NCBI GenBank assembly: GCA_910584235.1
Contig: CAJTZD010000085.1
Location: 1-12,968, forward strand
DNA from: an uncultured Acetatifactor sp.
GTDB taxonomy: Bacteria > Bacillota > Clostridia > Lachnospirales > Lachnospiraceae
Reading direction: 5' to 3'
Length of the DNA stretch: 12,968 bases
The notes under the pieces were generated by a model, which was not told the DNA's origin, searched no databases, and saw only the letters and a list, made by a program, of their open reading frames with translations. The translations under genes and the position numbers were made by a program. Below, piece after piece: positions 7,380 to 12,968 of this stretch (the first letter of the stretch is position 1; each line of letters opens with the position of its first letter).

Positions 7380-8132
7380 ATGAAAATGAATATTTTAAGA
7401 GCGGATCATGTCCGAAAATACTATGGAAAAGAACCTGTTTTGATCAAGGCTCTCGACGGAATCACATTGGAGGTGGAGGAGGGGAGTTTTACGGCTATCG
7501 TGGGTACTTCCGGCTCCGGTAAGAGCACGCTGCTGCATCTGCTGGGAGGGCTGGACATCCCTACGGCAGGCAGCATAGTCGTGGACGGGCAGGAACTAAG
7601 CGGTATGGGAAAAAATGAGCTTGCCATTTTCCGCAGGAGGAGGATTGGATTTATATTTCAGAATTATAATCTGATTCCGAATCTCACTATATATGACAAC
7701 ATCGTGCTCCCGGTGGCATTAGACGGAAGAAAAGTGGATGAAGAATATCTGGAGACCATCGTACAGACATTGGGGCTGGAGGATAAGCTGAACCGAAAGC
7801 CCGGCAGATTATCCGGCGGACAGCAGCAAAGGGCTGCCATCGCAAGGGCCCTGGCGGCAAAACCGGCGGTCATCCTGGCAGACGAGCCCACCGGAAATCT
7901 GGACAGCCGCACCAGTCAGGAGGTGACGGGACTGCTGCGGACCACAGGCAGACAGTTCCATCAGACCATCGTCATGATCACCCATAATGACGAAATCGCC
8001 CAATCCGCCGACCGGGTGGTTCGGATTGAGGACGGCAGAATTGTGGAAAAGCCGGGATGCTTTCAGACGGCTGTCCCGGACGGCAGGCGGGAAAGCGCTG
8101 CCTGCCAAAGCGGGCGGGAGGCGCGGCCATGA
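7380..8132 (+). CDS. ABC transporter ATPase (MacB/BceA type)
   Basis: A 250-residue cytoplasmic ATPase that would energise the FtsX-type permease encoded next. Walker A is GTSGSGKST at 42-50, the Q-loop Q94, the signature LSGGQ at 144-148, Walker B ILADE at 165-169 with catalytic E169, the D-loop NLD and the H-loop H202. The LSGGQQQRAAIARAL and ADEPTGNLD wording is typical of the MacB/LolD/BceA group, whose members move peptides or lipids from the membrane rather than importing solutes. A charged tail of about 30 residues follows the fold. GGAAAGG lies just upstream of ATG at 7380; an ATG two codons later has better spacing, so the start is uncertain by two residues. It overlaps the permease gene by ATGA. 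Confidence 0.93.
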   Translation: MKMNILRADHVRKYYGKEPVLIKALDGITLEVEEGSFTAIVGTSGSGKSTLLHLLGGLDIPTAGSIVVDGQELSGMGKNELAIFRRRRIGFIFQNYNLIPNLTIYDNIVLPVALDGRKVDEEYLETIVQTLGLEDKLNRKPGRLSGGQQQRAAIARALAAKPAVILADEPTGNLDSRTSQEVTGLLRTTGRQFHQTIVMITHNDEIAQSADRVVRIEDGRIVEKPGCFQTAVPDGRRESAACQSGREARP

Positions 8133-10525
8133 TATTGGATAAAAATAATAACGGGAAAATCATTTACCGCATTGCAAAAAACAATCTGCTGGCTAAAAAG
8201 GCTTCCGCCTTTCTGTCCCTGCTGGCTATCCTGCTGGTCACTGCCCTGATATCCGCGCTGGCGCTTTTTCTGCTGGGACAGCAGACGGCGGAAAAGCAGA
8301 TTCTGGATCAGATGCAGCATGTGATGTATATGGATGTCACATGGGAGCAGCTGGAACAGATAGGGGTTCAGGAAACAGTGGAACTGTGCGTCCCCTACAA
8401 ACATTCGGAAAAGGAATTTCAGACAGACAGCGTAAAATACAGCTTCAGCTACCTGGAAAGCCATGGGGAGAAAATAAAAACGTATGTATTAACCCGGGGC
8501 GCTCTGCCGCAGAAGTATAATGAGATTGTAGTAGATAAGGCTTTCATGGAGGCACTGGGCAGAACATGCGAGACAGGGGCCTGCGTTTTTCTGGATACAG
8601 GCGCCGGACCGGAGGAATTTATCATAACGGGATATACGGATGAAAAATATACGGCTCTGACCCATCCCGTCAGAGTTTCCGAAGAATATGCCAGGAGCAG
8701 TCCGCTGATGAAAGCGGTACCGTACACGGCGCTGGTCCGCCTGCGGGAGGATGTGATAAAAGACTCGCTCTCCGAATATACGTCCGCCGCCTATCAGATC
8801 GCGGCGGATTGCGGGATTGCCCGCCAGAATGTGAATCTCAACGGCAGATTTGAACTGTCTCTTCAGCGGGAAAATACGGGTCTGTATACGATTCTTTTCG
8901 TTTCTTTCCTGTTCTTTGCAGCAGGCAGCATCGTGATTTACAGTATTTTCTATTTTTCCGTCACAGAGCGGGTAGGGCAGATCGGACAGTTTCTGACCAT
9001 TGGGATGACAGAAAGGCAGGTAAGGAAAATGGTCCGCCGTGAGGGCATGCTGCTGTGTATCGCGGGGATTCCCGCAGGCCTGCTGCTTGGCGGCGCGGTA
9101 GCGTATATTGCTCTGCCGGGGGCTTGGAGGTTTGGCATTTTTTTGACGGTATCGCTGGCGGTGGCCCTGCTGGGGTTTTTGGTGGTACAGCTTTCCATCG
9201 GCAGGCCGGCTTCCATTGCCGCAAAGGTTTCTCCCATACAAGCTTCGAAAAATAATATCGAAACAGAAGAAAAAGAGCGAAGAAGCAAAATAAGATCAGG
9301 GCGTTTGACGCCGTACGCACTGGCGCGGATGGAAATAGGAAGCAATGGGAAGAAATTGGGATTTGCCACCATATCCCTTGCCCTTGGGGGAACCCTGTTC
9401 ATGGTGGCGGCCACATGGATCGCGTCCTGGGACAGAGAGGCATTCTCCAGACAGGGGGTTTTTTCGCAGGGCGAATATTACATTGAGTATGCCTATGATC
9501 CCCACGGCGCTCCACAGACATATGGGATCACAAACCTCCAGCGAAAGGGGAATCTTAGCAGGGAGCTGGAGGAGGCGCTTCTTAGGATTCCCCATGTGGA
9601 AACTGTCTGCATTGAGAGGACGGCCACTGGGGTGGTTTCCTGTCAGGGAGCCGTGTTTACCCAGACCTTTTGCCCGCTTTCCAAAGAGGACACGGCGTAT
9701 TATGAACTGCCTGCAGAGGGCAGCAACAGCTATGAATATATGGTGGCGCATGACGCCATTCTCATCACGGATTGCGCTTTCAGCGAAAAGATAAACGGAA
9801 TTACGTTTACCCCCGGAGAGAAGCTGCAGATTGGCTATTTTGACGGAGAAGAACATACCATAGAACTGGAAATAGCCGCTGTCTCCCGGGAAACGGTGAA
9901 AGAGTATCCGGAGCGTACCACCTTTTTTATGTCTGACGTAACCATGAAAAAAATATGGGGGGAAATGAACACGGCTCAGTCCTTTACCATAGCCGTAGAC
10001 GACTATGGGGAGTACGGAGACTGGGTGGAAGAACGGATCGGGGCCTTGATAAGCGGCTATGACGATCTGGTTTTCAGCACGCTGCGCCAGCAGAAAACGG
10101 AGGATGCCGCAAGGATACCGGCATTGGAGATGCAGATATACGGCATAGCGGTCTTTGTGATTTTGTTTGGTATCTTTAATCTGATCAATACGGTGTGCGG
10201 CAGCATTGTCTCCAGGAAGAAACAACTGTCCATGCTGGAATCCATCGGTATGGAAGAGAGGCAGGTCCGCAGGATGCTGCTGGCGGAAAGCATCTTCCTG
10301 GCCCTGCCCAACATCGTGATCACTATGACATTGGGCACGGCGGCAGGGTTTGGATTTATCAGCCTGATGCAAAAAAGCGCGGGGTATCTGAAATACCGCT
10401 TTCCGGCTGCCGCCCTGTTGCTGTATGTGACGGGTATGATCGCCATACCTATGGGGATTGCTTACGGATTTCTGAAAAAGCAGAATCGCCTTTCCCTGAC
10501 AGAGAGAATCAGAAATGAAGATTGA
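8129..10525 (+). CDS. FtsX/MacB-type ABC permease, 8 membrane helices, two extracellular domains
   Basis: A 798-residue permease. The start at 8129 is preferred because ATGA overlaps the ATPase stop and GGGAGG stands upstream; an earlier in-frame ATG at 8057 would overlap the ATPase by 76 bases. Helices are seen at about 28-50, 251-276, 307-329, 335-355, 410-432, 670-693, 717-745 and 760-783. The two large outside domains (about 51-250 and 433-669) give two [TM-domain-3TM] halves, the tandem FtsX arrangement. GQFLTIGMTERQVRKMVRREG and QLSMLESIGMEERQVRRMLLAE, at matching points in each half, are the typical coupling helices contacting the ATPase. It differs from the 10-helix BceB, which has one outside domain. 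Likely role: sensing and removing an envelope-active peptide; the substrate is unknown. Confidence 0.9.
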   Translation: MILDKNNNGKIIYRIAKNNLLAKKASAFLSLLAILLVTALISALALFLLGQQTAEKQILDQMQHVMYMDVTWEQLEQIGVQETVELCVPYKHSEKEFQTDSVKYSFSYLESHGEKIKTYVLTRGALPQKYNEIVVDKAFMEALGRTCETGACVFLDTGAGPEEFIITGYTDEKYTALTHPVRVSEEYARSSPLMKAVPYTALVRLREDVIKDSLSEYTSAAYQIAADCGIARQNVNLNGRFELSLQRENTGLYTILFVSFLFFAAGSIVIYSIFYFSVTERVGQIGQFLTIGMTERQVRKMVRREGMLLCIAGIPAGLLLGGAVAYIALPGAWRFGIFLTVSLAVALLGFLVVQLSIGRPASIAAKVSPIQASKNNIETEEKERRSKIRSGRLTPYALARMEIGSNGKKLGFATISLALGGTLFMVAATWIASWDREAFSRQGVFSQGEYYIEYAYDPHGAPQTYGITNLQRKGNLSRELEEALLRIPHVETVCIERTATGVVSCQGAVFTQTFCPLSKEDTAYYELPAEGSNSYEYMVAHDAILITDCAFSEKINGITFTPGEKLQIGYFDGEEHTIELEIAAVSRETVKEYPERTTFFMSDVTMKKIWGEMNTAQSFTIAVDDYGEYGDWVEERIGALISGYDDLVFSTLRQQKTEDAARIPALEMQIYGIAVFVILFGIFNLINTVCGSIVSRKKQLSMLESIGMEERQVRRMLLAESIFLALPNIVITMTLGTAAGFGFISLMQKSAGYLKYRFPAAALLLYVTGMIAIPMGIAYGFLKKQNRLSLTERIRNED

Positions 10526-10550
10526 GACGGAGGGCAGTCTGTGGTACAAT
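10522..10550 (+). promoter_or_regulatory. Sigma-A promoter for enzyme I
   Basis: TTGAGA (10522-10527), a 17-base spacer and TACAAT (10545-10550) with an extended TGG in front. The -35 overlaps the permease stop codon. The start would be near 10557, leaving a leader of about 82 bases, so enzyme I can be expressed independently of the ABC operon. Confidence 0.72.
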
Positions 10551-10561
10551 TCTCTTAAGGA

Positions 10562-10608
10562 ATCCCGGGAAAGAAAAGTCTGTCCGGCATATCCCCGGGA
10601 TGCCGGGG
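10562..10608 (+). promoter_or_regulatory. Leader with mutually exclusive hairpins before enzyme I
   Basis: ATCCCGGG (10562-10569) can pair with CCCGGGAT (10594-10601). Alternatively CCGGCAT (10584-10590) pairs with ATGCCGG (10600-10606), or CCCCGG (10593-10598) with CCGGGG (10603-10608). The pairings compete for the same bases. No T-run follows, so this is not a terminator. Confidence 0.4.
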
Positions 10609-10638
10609 AAAGTCCGGGAGAGAGGATGTGTACGGCAT

Positions 10639-12258
10639 ATGATGAAATATTACGGAAAGCCCGTGCAGGCGGGAATGGCGGCGGGGCCGGTATATGTGCT
10701 GAAAAAAGAGAGGCGGCAGGTAAAGTACGGGGAGACTGGGGATGTTCAGGACCAGATCGGGAGAGTCCAAAGGGCAGTGGAACAGTCCAAAGAGCAGCTT
10801 GGAGACCTTGCCCGCAGGGCCCTGTGTCAGGCGGGGGAGGAGGGGGCGGCAATTTTTGCGGCCCAGGAGATGATACTGGAGGATGAGGAGTACCTGGAGG
10901 CAATCTATGGCAGGATCCGGGGAGAAAAGGCGGCGGCAGAATATGCGGTAGCCATGGCAGGGGAGGCGTTTGCCGGGAGATTTGCCGGGATGGCGGACGC
11001 CTTTTTCAGGGCCAGGGCGGCGGATATCAGGGATGTGTCGGATCTGGTGGTTCGGAATCTGGACGGGAATCCGAAACAGAGCAGACAGCCGCAGACGCCT
11101 GCCATTGTTGCGGCGCAGGATCTGACGCCCGGCGAAACCATGGAGCTGGATAGGGAGAAAATCCTGGCATTTGTCACGGTACAGGGCTCGGTCCATTCCC
11201 ATACCGCGATTTTGGCCCGGATGATGGGGATTCCCGCGGTGGTGGGAGTGCCTGTGGAGACAGACAGGCTTGAAAGCGGGATGCGGGCCGTGGTTGACGG
11301 GAGCCGGGGGGAGGTTATATTTGAGCCGGATGCCGGCCTGTGGGAAGAGGCAAGACGCAGGATGGCAGGGGAACGGGAGAGAAAGGCTCTCCTGCGGGAG
11401 CTGACAGGAAAGGAAAACGTCACGAAAAGCGGCAGGAAAGTGCAGATTTGCGCCAACATCGGCGGCATAGAAGACGTAGACAGCGCGCTGGAAAACGATG
11501 CGGGGGGTATAGGGCTGTTTCGCAGCGAATTCCTGTATCTGGGCAGAGACAGCTTCCCCGGGGAGGAAGAGCAGTTTTGGGGCTACAGGCAGGTGCTTGA
11601 GGCCATGGGGGAGAAGCCTGTGATCATCCGCACGCTGGATATGGGAGCGGACAAAAAGGCGGCGTATTTTGGCCTGGAGCGGGAGGAGAATCCTGCTCTG
11701 GGGTGCCGGGGCATCCGGCTTTGCCTGGAGCGGCCGGGGCTCTTTAAGGCACAGTTAAGAGCGCTGTTTCGTGCCGCTTTATACGGAAATCTGTCCATTA
11801 TGTATCCCATGATTATCTCCCTGGAAGAGATGGAGAGGATTCAAAAAATCGTGCAGGAGGCGCAGAGGGAGCTGACACAGGAGGGGACTGCTTTCCGGGT
11901 TCCCGGGCAGGGTATCATGATAGAGACGCCGGCGGCTGTAATGATCAGCGACAGGCTGGCGCAGAAAGCGGATTTTTTCAGCATCGGAACCAATGACCTG
12001 ACCCAGTACACCCTGGCTGTTGACAGACAGAACGGGAAGTTGGCGGATCTTTATAATCCCCGTCATGAGGCTGTTCTGCGCCTGATCCGGATGGCAGTGG
12101 AAAATGCCCATAAATATGGAAAGCGGGTGGGCATCTGCGGGGAGCTGGCGGCGGATTTGGAGCTGACGGACGAATTTCTGGAAATGGGAGTGGATGAGCT
12201 TTCGGTTCCGCCGGCCATGGTACTGCCGCTGCGCAGGCGGGTCCGGGAGTCGGAGTGA
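10639..12258 (+). CDS. ptsI: PTS enzyme I (phosphoenolpyruvate-protein phosphotransferase)
   Basis: Cytoplasmic enzyme I takes phosphate from phosphoenolpyruvate and passes it to HPr, starting all sugar uptake by the phosphotransferase system. Counting from the second of two start methionines (MMKYYGKPVQAG), the HPr-binding and phosphohistidine domains contain SHTAILARMMGIPAVVG with active H187. The PEP-binding barrel shows GIGLFRSEFLYL, RTLDMGADK, MIETPAA, FSIGTNDLTQYTLAVDR and GICGELAAD with catalytic C499. The protein ends only 39 residues after that cysteine, about 35 short of the usual 570-575, so the last helices are missing. The starts at 10639 and 10642 cannot be separated; AGAGAGG lies upstream with wide spacing. 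The frame continues open upstream to a TTG at 10522, but that stretch overlaps the promoter. No HPr or permease gene is adjacent. Confidence 0.93.
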   Translation: MMKYYGKPVQAGMAAGPVYVLKKERRQVKYGETGDVQDQIGRVQRAVEQSKEQLGDLARRALCQAGEEGAAIFAAQEMILEDEEYLEAIYGRIRGEKAAAEYAVAMAGEAFAGRFAGMADAFFRARAADIRDVSDLVVRNLDGNPKQSRQPQTPAIVAAQDLTPGETMELDREKILAFVTVQGSVHSHTAILARMMGIPAVVGVPVETDRLESGMRAVVDGSRGEVIFEPDAGLWEEARRRMAGERERKALLRELTGKENVTKSGRKVQICANIGGIEDVDSALENDAGGIGLFRSEFLYLGRDSFPGEEEQFWGYRQVLEAMGEKPVIIRTLDMGADKKAAYFGLEREENPALGCRGIRLCLERPGLFKAQLRALFRAALYGNLSIMYPMIISLEEMERIQKIVQEAQRELTQEGTAFRVPGQGIMIETPAAVMISDRLAQKADFFSIGTNDLTQYTLAVDRQNGKLADLYNPRHEAVLRLIRMAVENAHKYGKRVGICGELAADLELTDEFLEMGVDELSVPPAMVLPLRRRVRESE

Positions 12259-12365
12259 TTATTTTAAAGTGATCATTTTGGACTATCCGTCCAATGCAAA
12301 ATATGGCGAAATATGATATGCTCTTCTTGTTACCGCCCTGATACTGGTGACAGGAAGGGGGTGTA
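12259..12365 (+). promoter_or_regulatory. Leader and possible promoter of the toxin-like gene
   Basis: The -10-like TATGAT stands at 12312-12317 without a good -35. TTGGAC-N5-GTCCAA (12278-12294) is a perfect dyad that could be an operator. A hairpin joins 12329-12334 and 12346-12351, ending directly in front of the ribosome site AGGAAGGGGG (12352-12361), as in type I toxin mRNAs that limit ribosome access. No terminator for enzyme I is evident here. Confidence 0.4.
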
Positions 12366-12398
12366 ATGATGAACATATTCCAGTCCTTTCTTATTTCC
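12361..12398 (+). repeat. Direct repeat DRa at the toxin start codon
   Basis: GTGTAA, ATGAA, TATTCCAGTC and TTATTTCC occur here in order over the toxin start codon and first codons. The same blocks recur at 12574-12605 (DRb) with small gaps. Together they give 29 matching bases. Confidence 0.75.
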
Positions 12399-12481
12399 GT
12401 GTTGGCAGGCATAGTTGCTTAGGAACTGTTTAGAAACAGTTCCTTACTATGGTGTGCAAGTGGCTGGACGGAGATAAGTAG
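12369..12481 (+). pseudogene. Fst-like small hydrophobic toxin gene split by a palindrome
   Basis: ATG at 12369 lies 7 bases after GGGGG, within AAGGGGGTG, a very good ribosome site. The frame reads MNIFQSFLISVLAGIVA and stops at TAG 12420-12422. A second piece, TMVCKWLDGDK and stop, reads from 12446 to 12481 in another frame. Deleting the 26 bases 12420-12445 joins the two into one 28-residue peptide: a single hydrophobic helix, then a charged tail with WLD. From family knowledge, Fst/Ldr type I toxins are membrane-acting peptides of about 25-35 residues ending in a similar WLD tail. The surrounding antisense promoter, terminator and repeat support this. As it stands only a 17-residue hydrophobic peptide would be made, probably inactive. 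Too short for homology to be certain. Confidence 0.6.
12420..12445 (+). repeat. 26-base palindromic insertion inside the toxin gene
   Basis: AGGAACTGTTT (12421-12431) and AAACAGTTCCT (12434-12444) are perfect inverted copies separated by AG. The segment begins with the stop codon TAG and shifts the frame; its removal restores the KWLDGDK tail. Whether it is a mobile palindrome or came from another event cannot be told. Confidence 0.7.
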
Positions 12482-12527
12482 TCGGTGACCTGGCCCATGC
12501 GGTTTACTTCTCCGTAAAAAAGAAGAA

Positions 12528-12574
12528 GAATCCCCGAAAGTACCGCAAATACTTTCGGGGATTCGTTCTTTTTG
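12528..12574. terminator. Bidirectional rho-independent terminator shared by toxin mRNA and antisense RNA
   Basis: The stem 12528-12542 with 12550-12564 has 15 perfect pairs and the 7-base loop CCGCAAA. The plus strand continues CGTTCTTTTTG; the minus strand continues TTCTTCTTTTTT, so both directions have a U-rich tail. On the antisense RNA the loop reads UUUGCGG, which contains a YUNR-type (UUUG) motif suited to kissing contacts. Confidence 0.88.
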
Positions 12575-12605
12575 TGTAACAATGAATATTCCAGTCGTTA
12601 TTTCC
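12574..12605 (-). repeat. Direct repeat DRb at the 5' end of the antisense RNA
   Basis: The second copy of the GTGTAA / ATGAA / TATTCCAGTC / TTATTTCC blocks found at 12361-12398. It lies in the same orientation on the plus strand but is transcribed from the minus strand, so the two transcripts become complementary. Confidence 0.75.
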
Positions 12606-12611
12606 ATTTCT

Positions 12612-12640
12612 ACTATAACATATACAGATTCCGATTGCAA
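12612..12640 (-). promoter_or_regulatory. Strong convergent promoter of the antisense RNA
   Basis: On the minus strand TTGCAA (12640-12635), a 17-base spacer and TATAGT (12617-12612), with an extended -10 TGT directly in front. It points toward the bidirectional terminator. Confidence 0.75.
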
Positions 12641-12779
12641 TATATTTTTTTACCATTCTTTTGTCTTCTTTCTTCTCTCTTTCCCCAGTAGAAATAGCTC
12701 AATCTGGTACAAGGCCGGCGGAATCAGGGAGGGCGGTGCGGACAAGGCGGAAGTAATAGCTGTCAAGCCCCAATAGACA
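12641..12779. other. Non-coding stretch without recognised features
   Basis: A T-run, a pyrimidine-rich tract (about 12653-12686) and about 90 GC-richer bases. Readings in the frames checked give short, unrecognisable peptides. GTCAA/TTGAC (12762-12766 with 12780-12784) is a weak dyad before a run of nine T. Confidence 0.5.
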
Positions 12780-12808
12780 TTGACGCGGATTTTTTTTTAT
12801 ATTAAAAT
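12780..12808 (+). promoter_or_regulatory. Promoter reading out of the window
   Basis: TTGACG (12780-12785), a 17-base spacer rich in T and TAAAAT (12803-12808) each match consensus at five of six positions. The transcript would start near 12815 and lead to a gene beyond the right edge. Confidence 0.6.
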
Positions 12809-12839
12809 AAAGAGCGGAACAAGGAACCTATATTCATCA

Positions 12840-12872
12840 CAATAGAATCTTCCCAAAGCAGGAATTCTATTG
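12840..12872 (+). repeat. Leader hairpin downstream of the right-edge promoter
   Basis: CAATAGAAT (12840-12848) pairs perfectly with ATTCTATTG (12864-12872), with a further TCC/GGA pairing inside. It lies about 25 bases after the predicted start and has no T-run. Confidence 0.5.
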
Positions 12873-12899
12873 TCTGCAGCAGAGAGGAACAAAACGACA

Positions 12900-12941
12900 A
12901 TGAAGACACAAACGCGGGAGTTTGACACTTTCCCATCTTGA
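12900..12941 (+). CDS. Possible 13-residue leader peptide
   Basis: ATG at 12900 has AGAGAGGA about ten bases upstream and encodes MKTQTREFDTFPS before TGA. A half-visible dyad, AAGCCA-N4-TGGCTT (12953-12968), follows at the window edge. It may be a leader peptide, the start of a broken gene, or chance. Confidence 0.25.
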   Translation: MKTQTREFDTFPS

Positions 12942-12968
12942 GATAACTTGCAAAGCCAGTAATGGCTT

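Larger units (their letters stand above)
12515..12605 (-). ncRNA. Putative antisense antitoxin RNA (RNA II-like)
   Basis: Transcription from the minus promoter at 12640-12612 should begin near 12605 and end at the shared terminator near 12515, giving an RNA of about 90 bases. Its 5' half is the complement of DRb and can pair in trans with DRa, covering the bases just after the toxin ribosome site, the start codon and about ten codons. Its 3' half is the terminator hairpin complementary to that of the toxin mRNA. This is the layout known from par of pAD1. No coding potential is proposed. Its existence is inferred from sequence only. Confidence 0.6.

Noticed and set aside
10522..10638. Longer enzyme I starting at TTG 10522
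   Set aside because: The extra 39 residues do not resemble the enzyme I N-terminus and coincide with a promoter and leader.
9296..10903. Long open frame on the minus strand (535 codons) across the permease and enzyme I genes
   Set aside because: It is antisense to two well-supported genes, its translation is rich in Pro, His and Ser without any domain, and it has no ribosome site.
12417..12448. Programmed translational bypassing of the palindrome (as in T4 gene 60)
   Set aside because: The codon before the stop (GCT) has no matching landing codon; the in-frame landing codon would be CTT. Insertion is the simpler explanation.
12582..12776. 64-codon frame starting MNIPVV
   Set aside because: Its ATG is the repeat copy (DRb) of the toxin start codon and lacks its ribosome site; the translation is unrecognisable and overlaps the antisense RNA promoter.
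12686..12779. Remnant of a transposase or other gene
   Set aside because: Readings in the frames checked gave only short peptides that I could not match to any transposase or other family.
12762..12798. Terminator made of GTCAA/TTGAC and nine T
   Set aside because: A five-pair stem with a 13-base loop is too weak, and the same bases form a good -35 element.

Overview
The window looks like a chromosomal segment of a gut-type Clostridia member, most likely Lachnospiraceae. The evidence is family resemblance (a GH127 glycosidase, a clostridial tocopherol-cyclase-like protein, a two-component/FtsX-type ABC module, PTS enzyme I), strong AGGAGG-type ribosome sites and sigma-A promoters. Base composition changes along the window: the glycosidase and enzyme I genes look GC-rich, the two-component genes less so, and the last 700 bases are AT-rich. 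No rRNA, tRNA, CRISPR array or intact insertion sequence was seen.

Layout. (1) 1-1727, plus strand: the 3' part of a GH127 beta-L-arabinofuranosidase gene, cut by the window edge. (2) 1731-2026: an unusual chain of hairpins ending in a rho-independent terminator. (3) 2051-5260, minus strand: a probable two-gene operon, read from a good promoter at 5381-5353. Its first gene encodes a tocopherol-cyclase/lipocalin-like protein and its second a GHL6-type (GH151-like) glycoside hydrolase with a beta-galactosidase-trimerisation-like domain. With GH127 this makes a small glycan-use locus whose two arms converge on the hairpin array. (4) 5583-10525, plus strand: response regulator, small histidine kinase, ABC ATPase and a large 8-helix FtsX/MacB-type permease. 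Both pairs (regulator/kinase, ATPase/permease) overlap by ATGA. This resembles a cell-envelope-stress or antimicrobial-peptide sensing and detoxification module. A direct repeat and an isolated -10 element in front of the ATPase gene suggest activation by the regulator. (5) 10639-12258, plus strand: PTS enzyme I with its own promoter, which overlaps the permease stop codon. (6) 12259-12968: no ordinary gene.

The most interesting part is 12312-12640, which has the architecture of a type I toxin-antitoxin locus of the Fst/par kind. A tiny hydrophobic peptide gene (MNIFQSF..., with a KWLDGDK tail) sits behind a strong ribosome site. A bidirectional terminator follows. A strong convergent promoter (TTGCAA, 17 bases, extended TATAGT) would make a small antisense RNA of about 90 bases. 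A direct repeat lets that RNA pair in trans with the start-codon region of the toxin mRNA. The toxin frame is split by a 26-base palindromic insertion that creates an immediate stop. Removing it restores a 28-residue peptide, so the locus looks like a recently broken toxin with its antitoxin RNA still intact. The window ends in another promoter-plus-leader whose gene lies outside.
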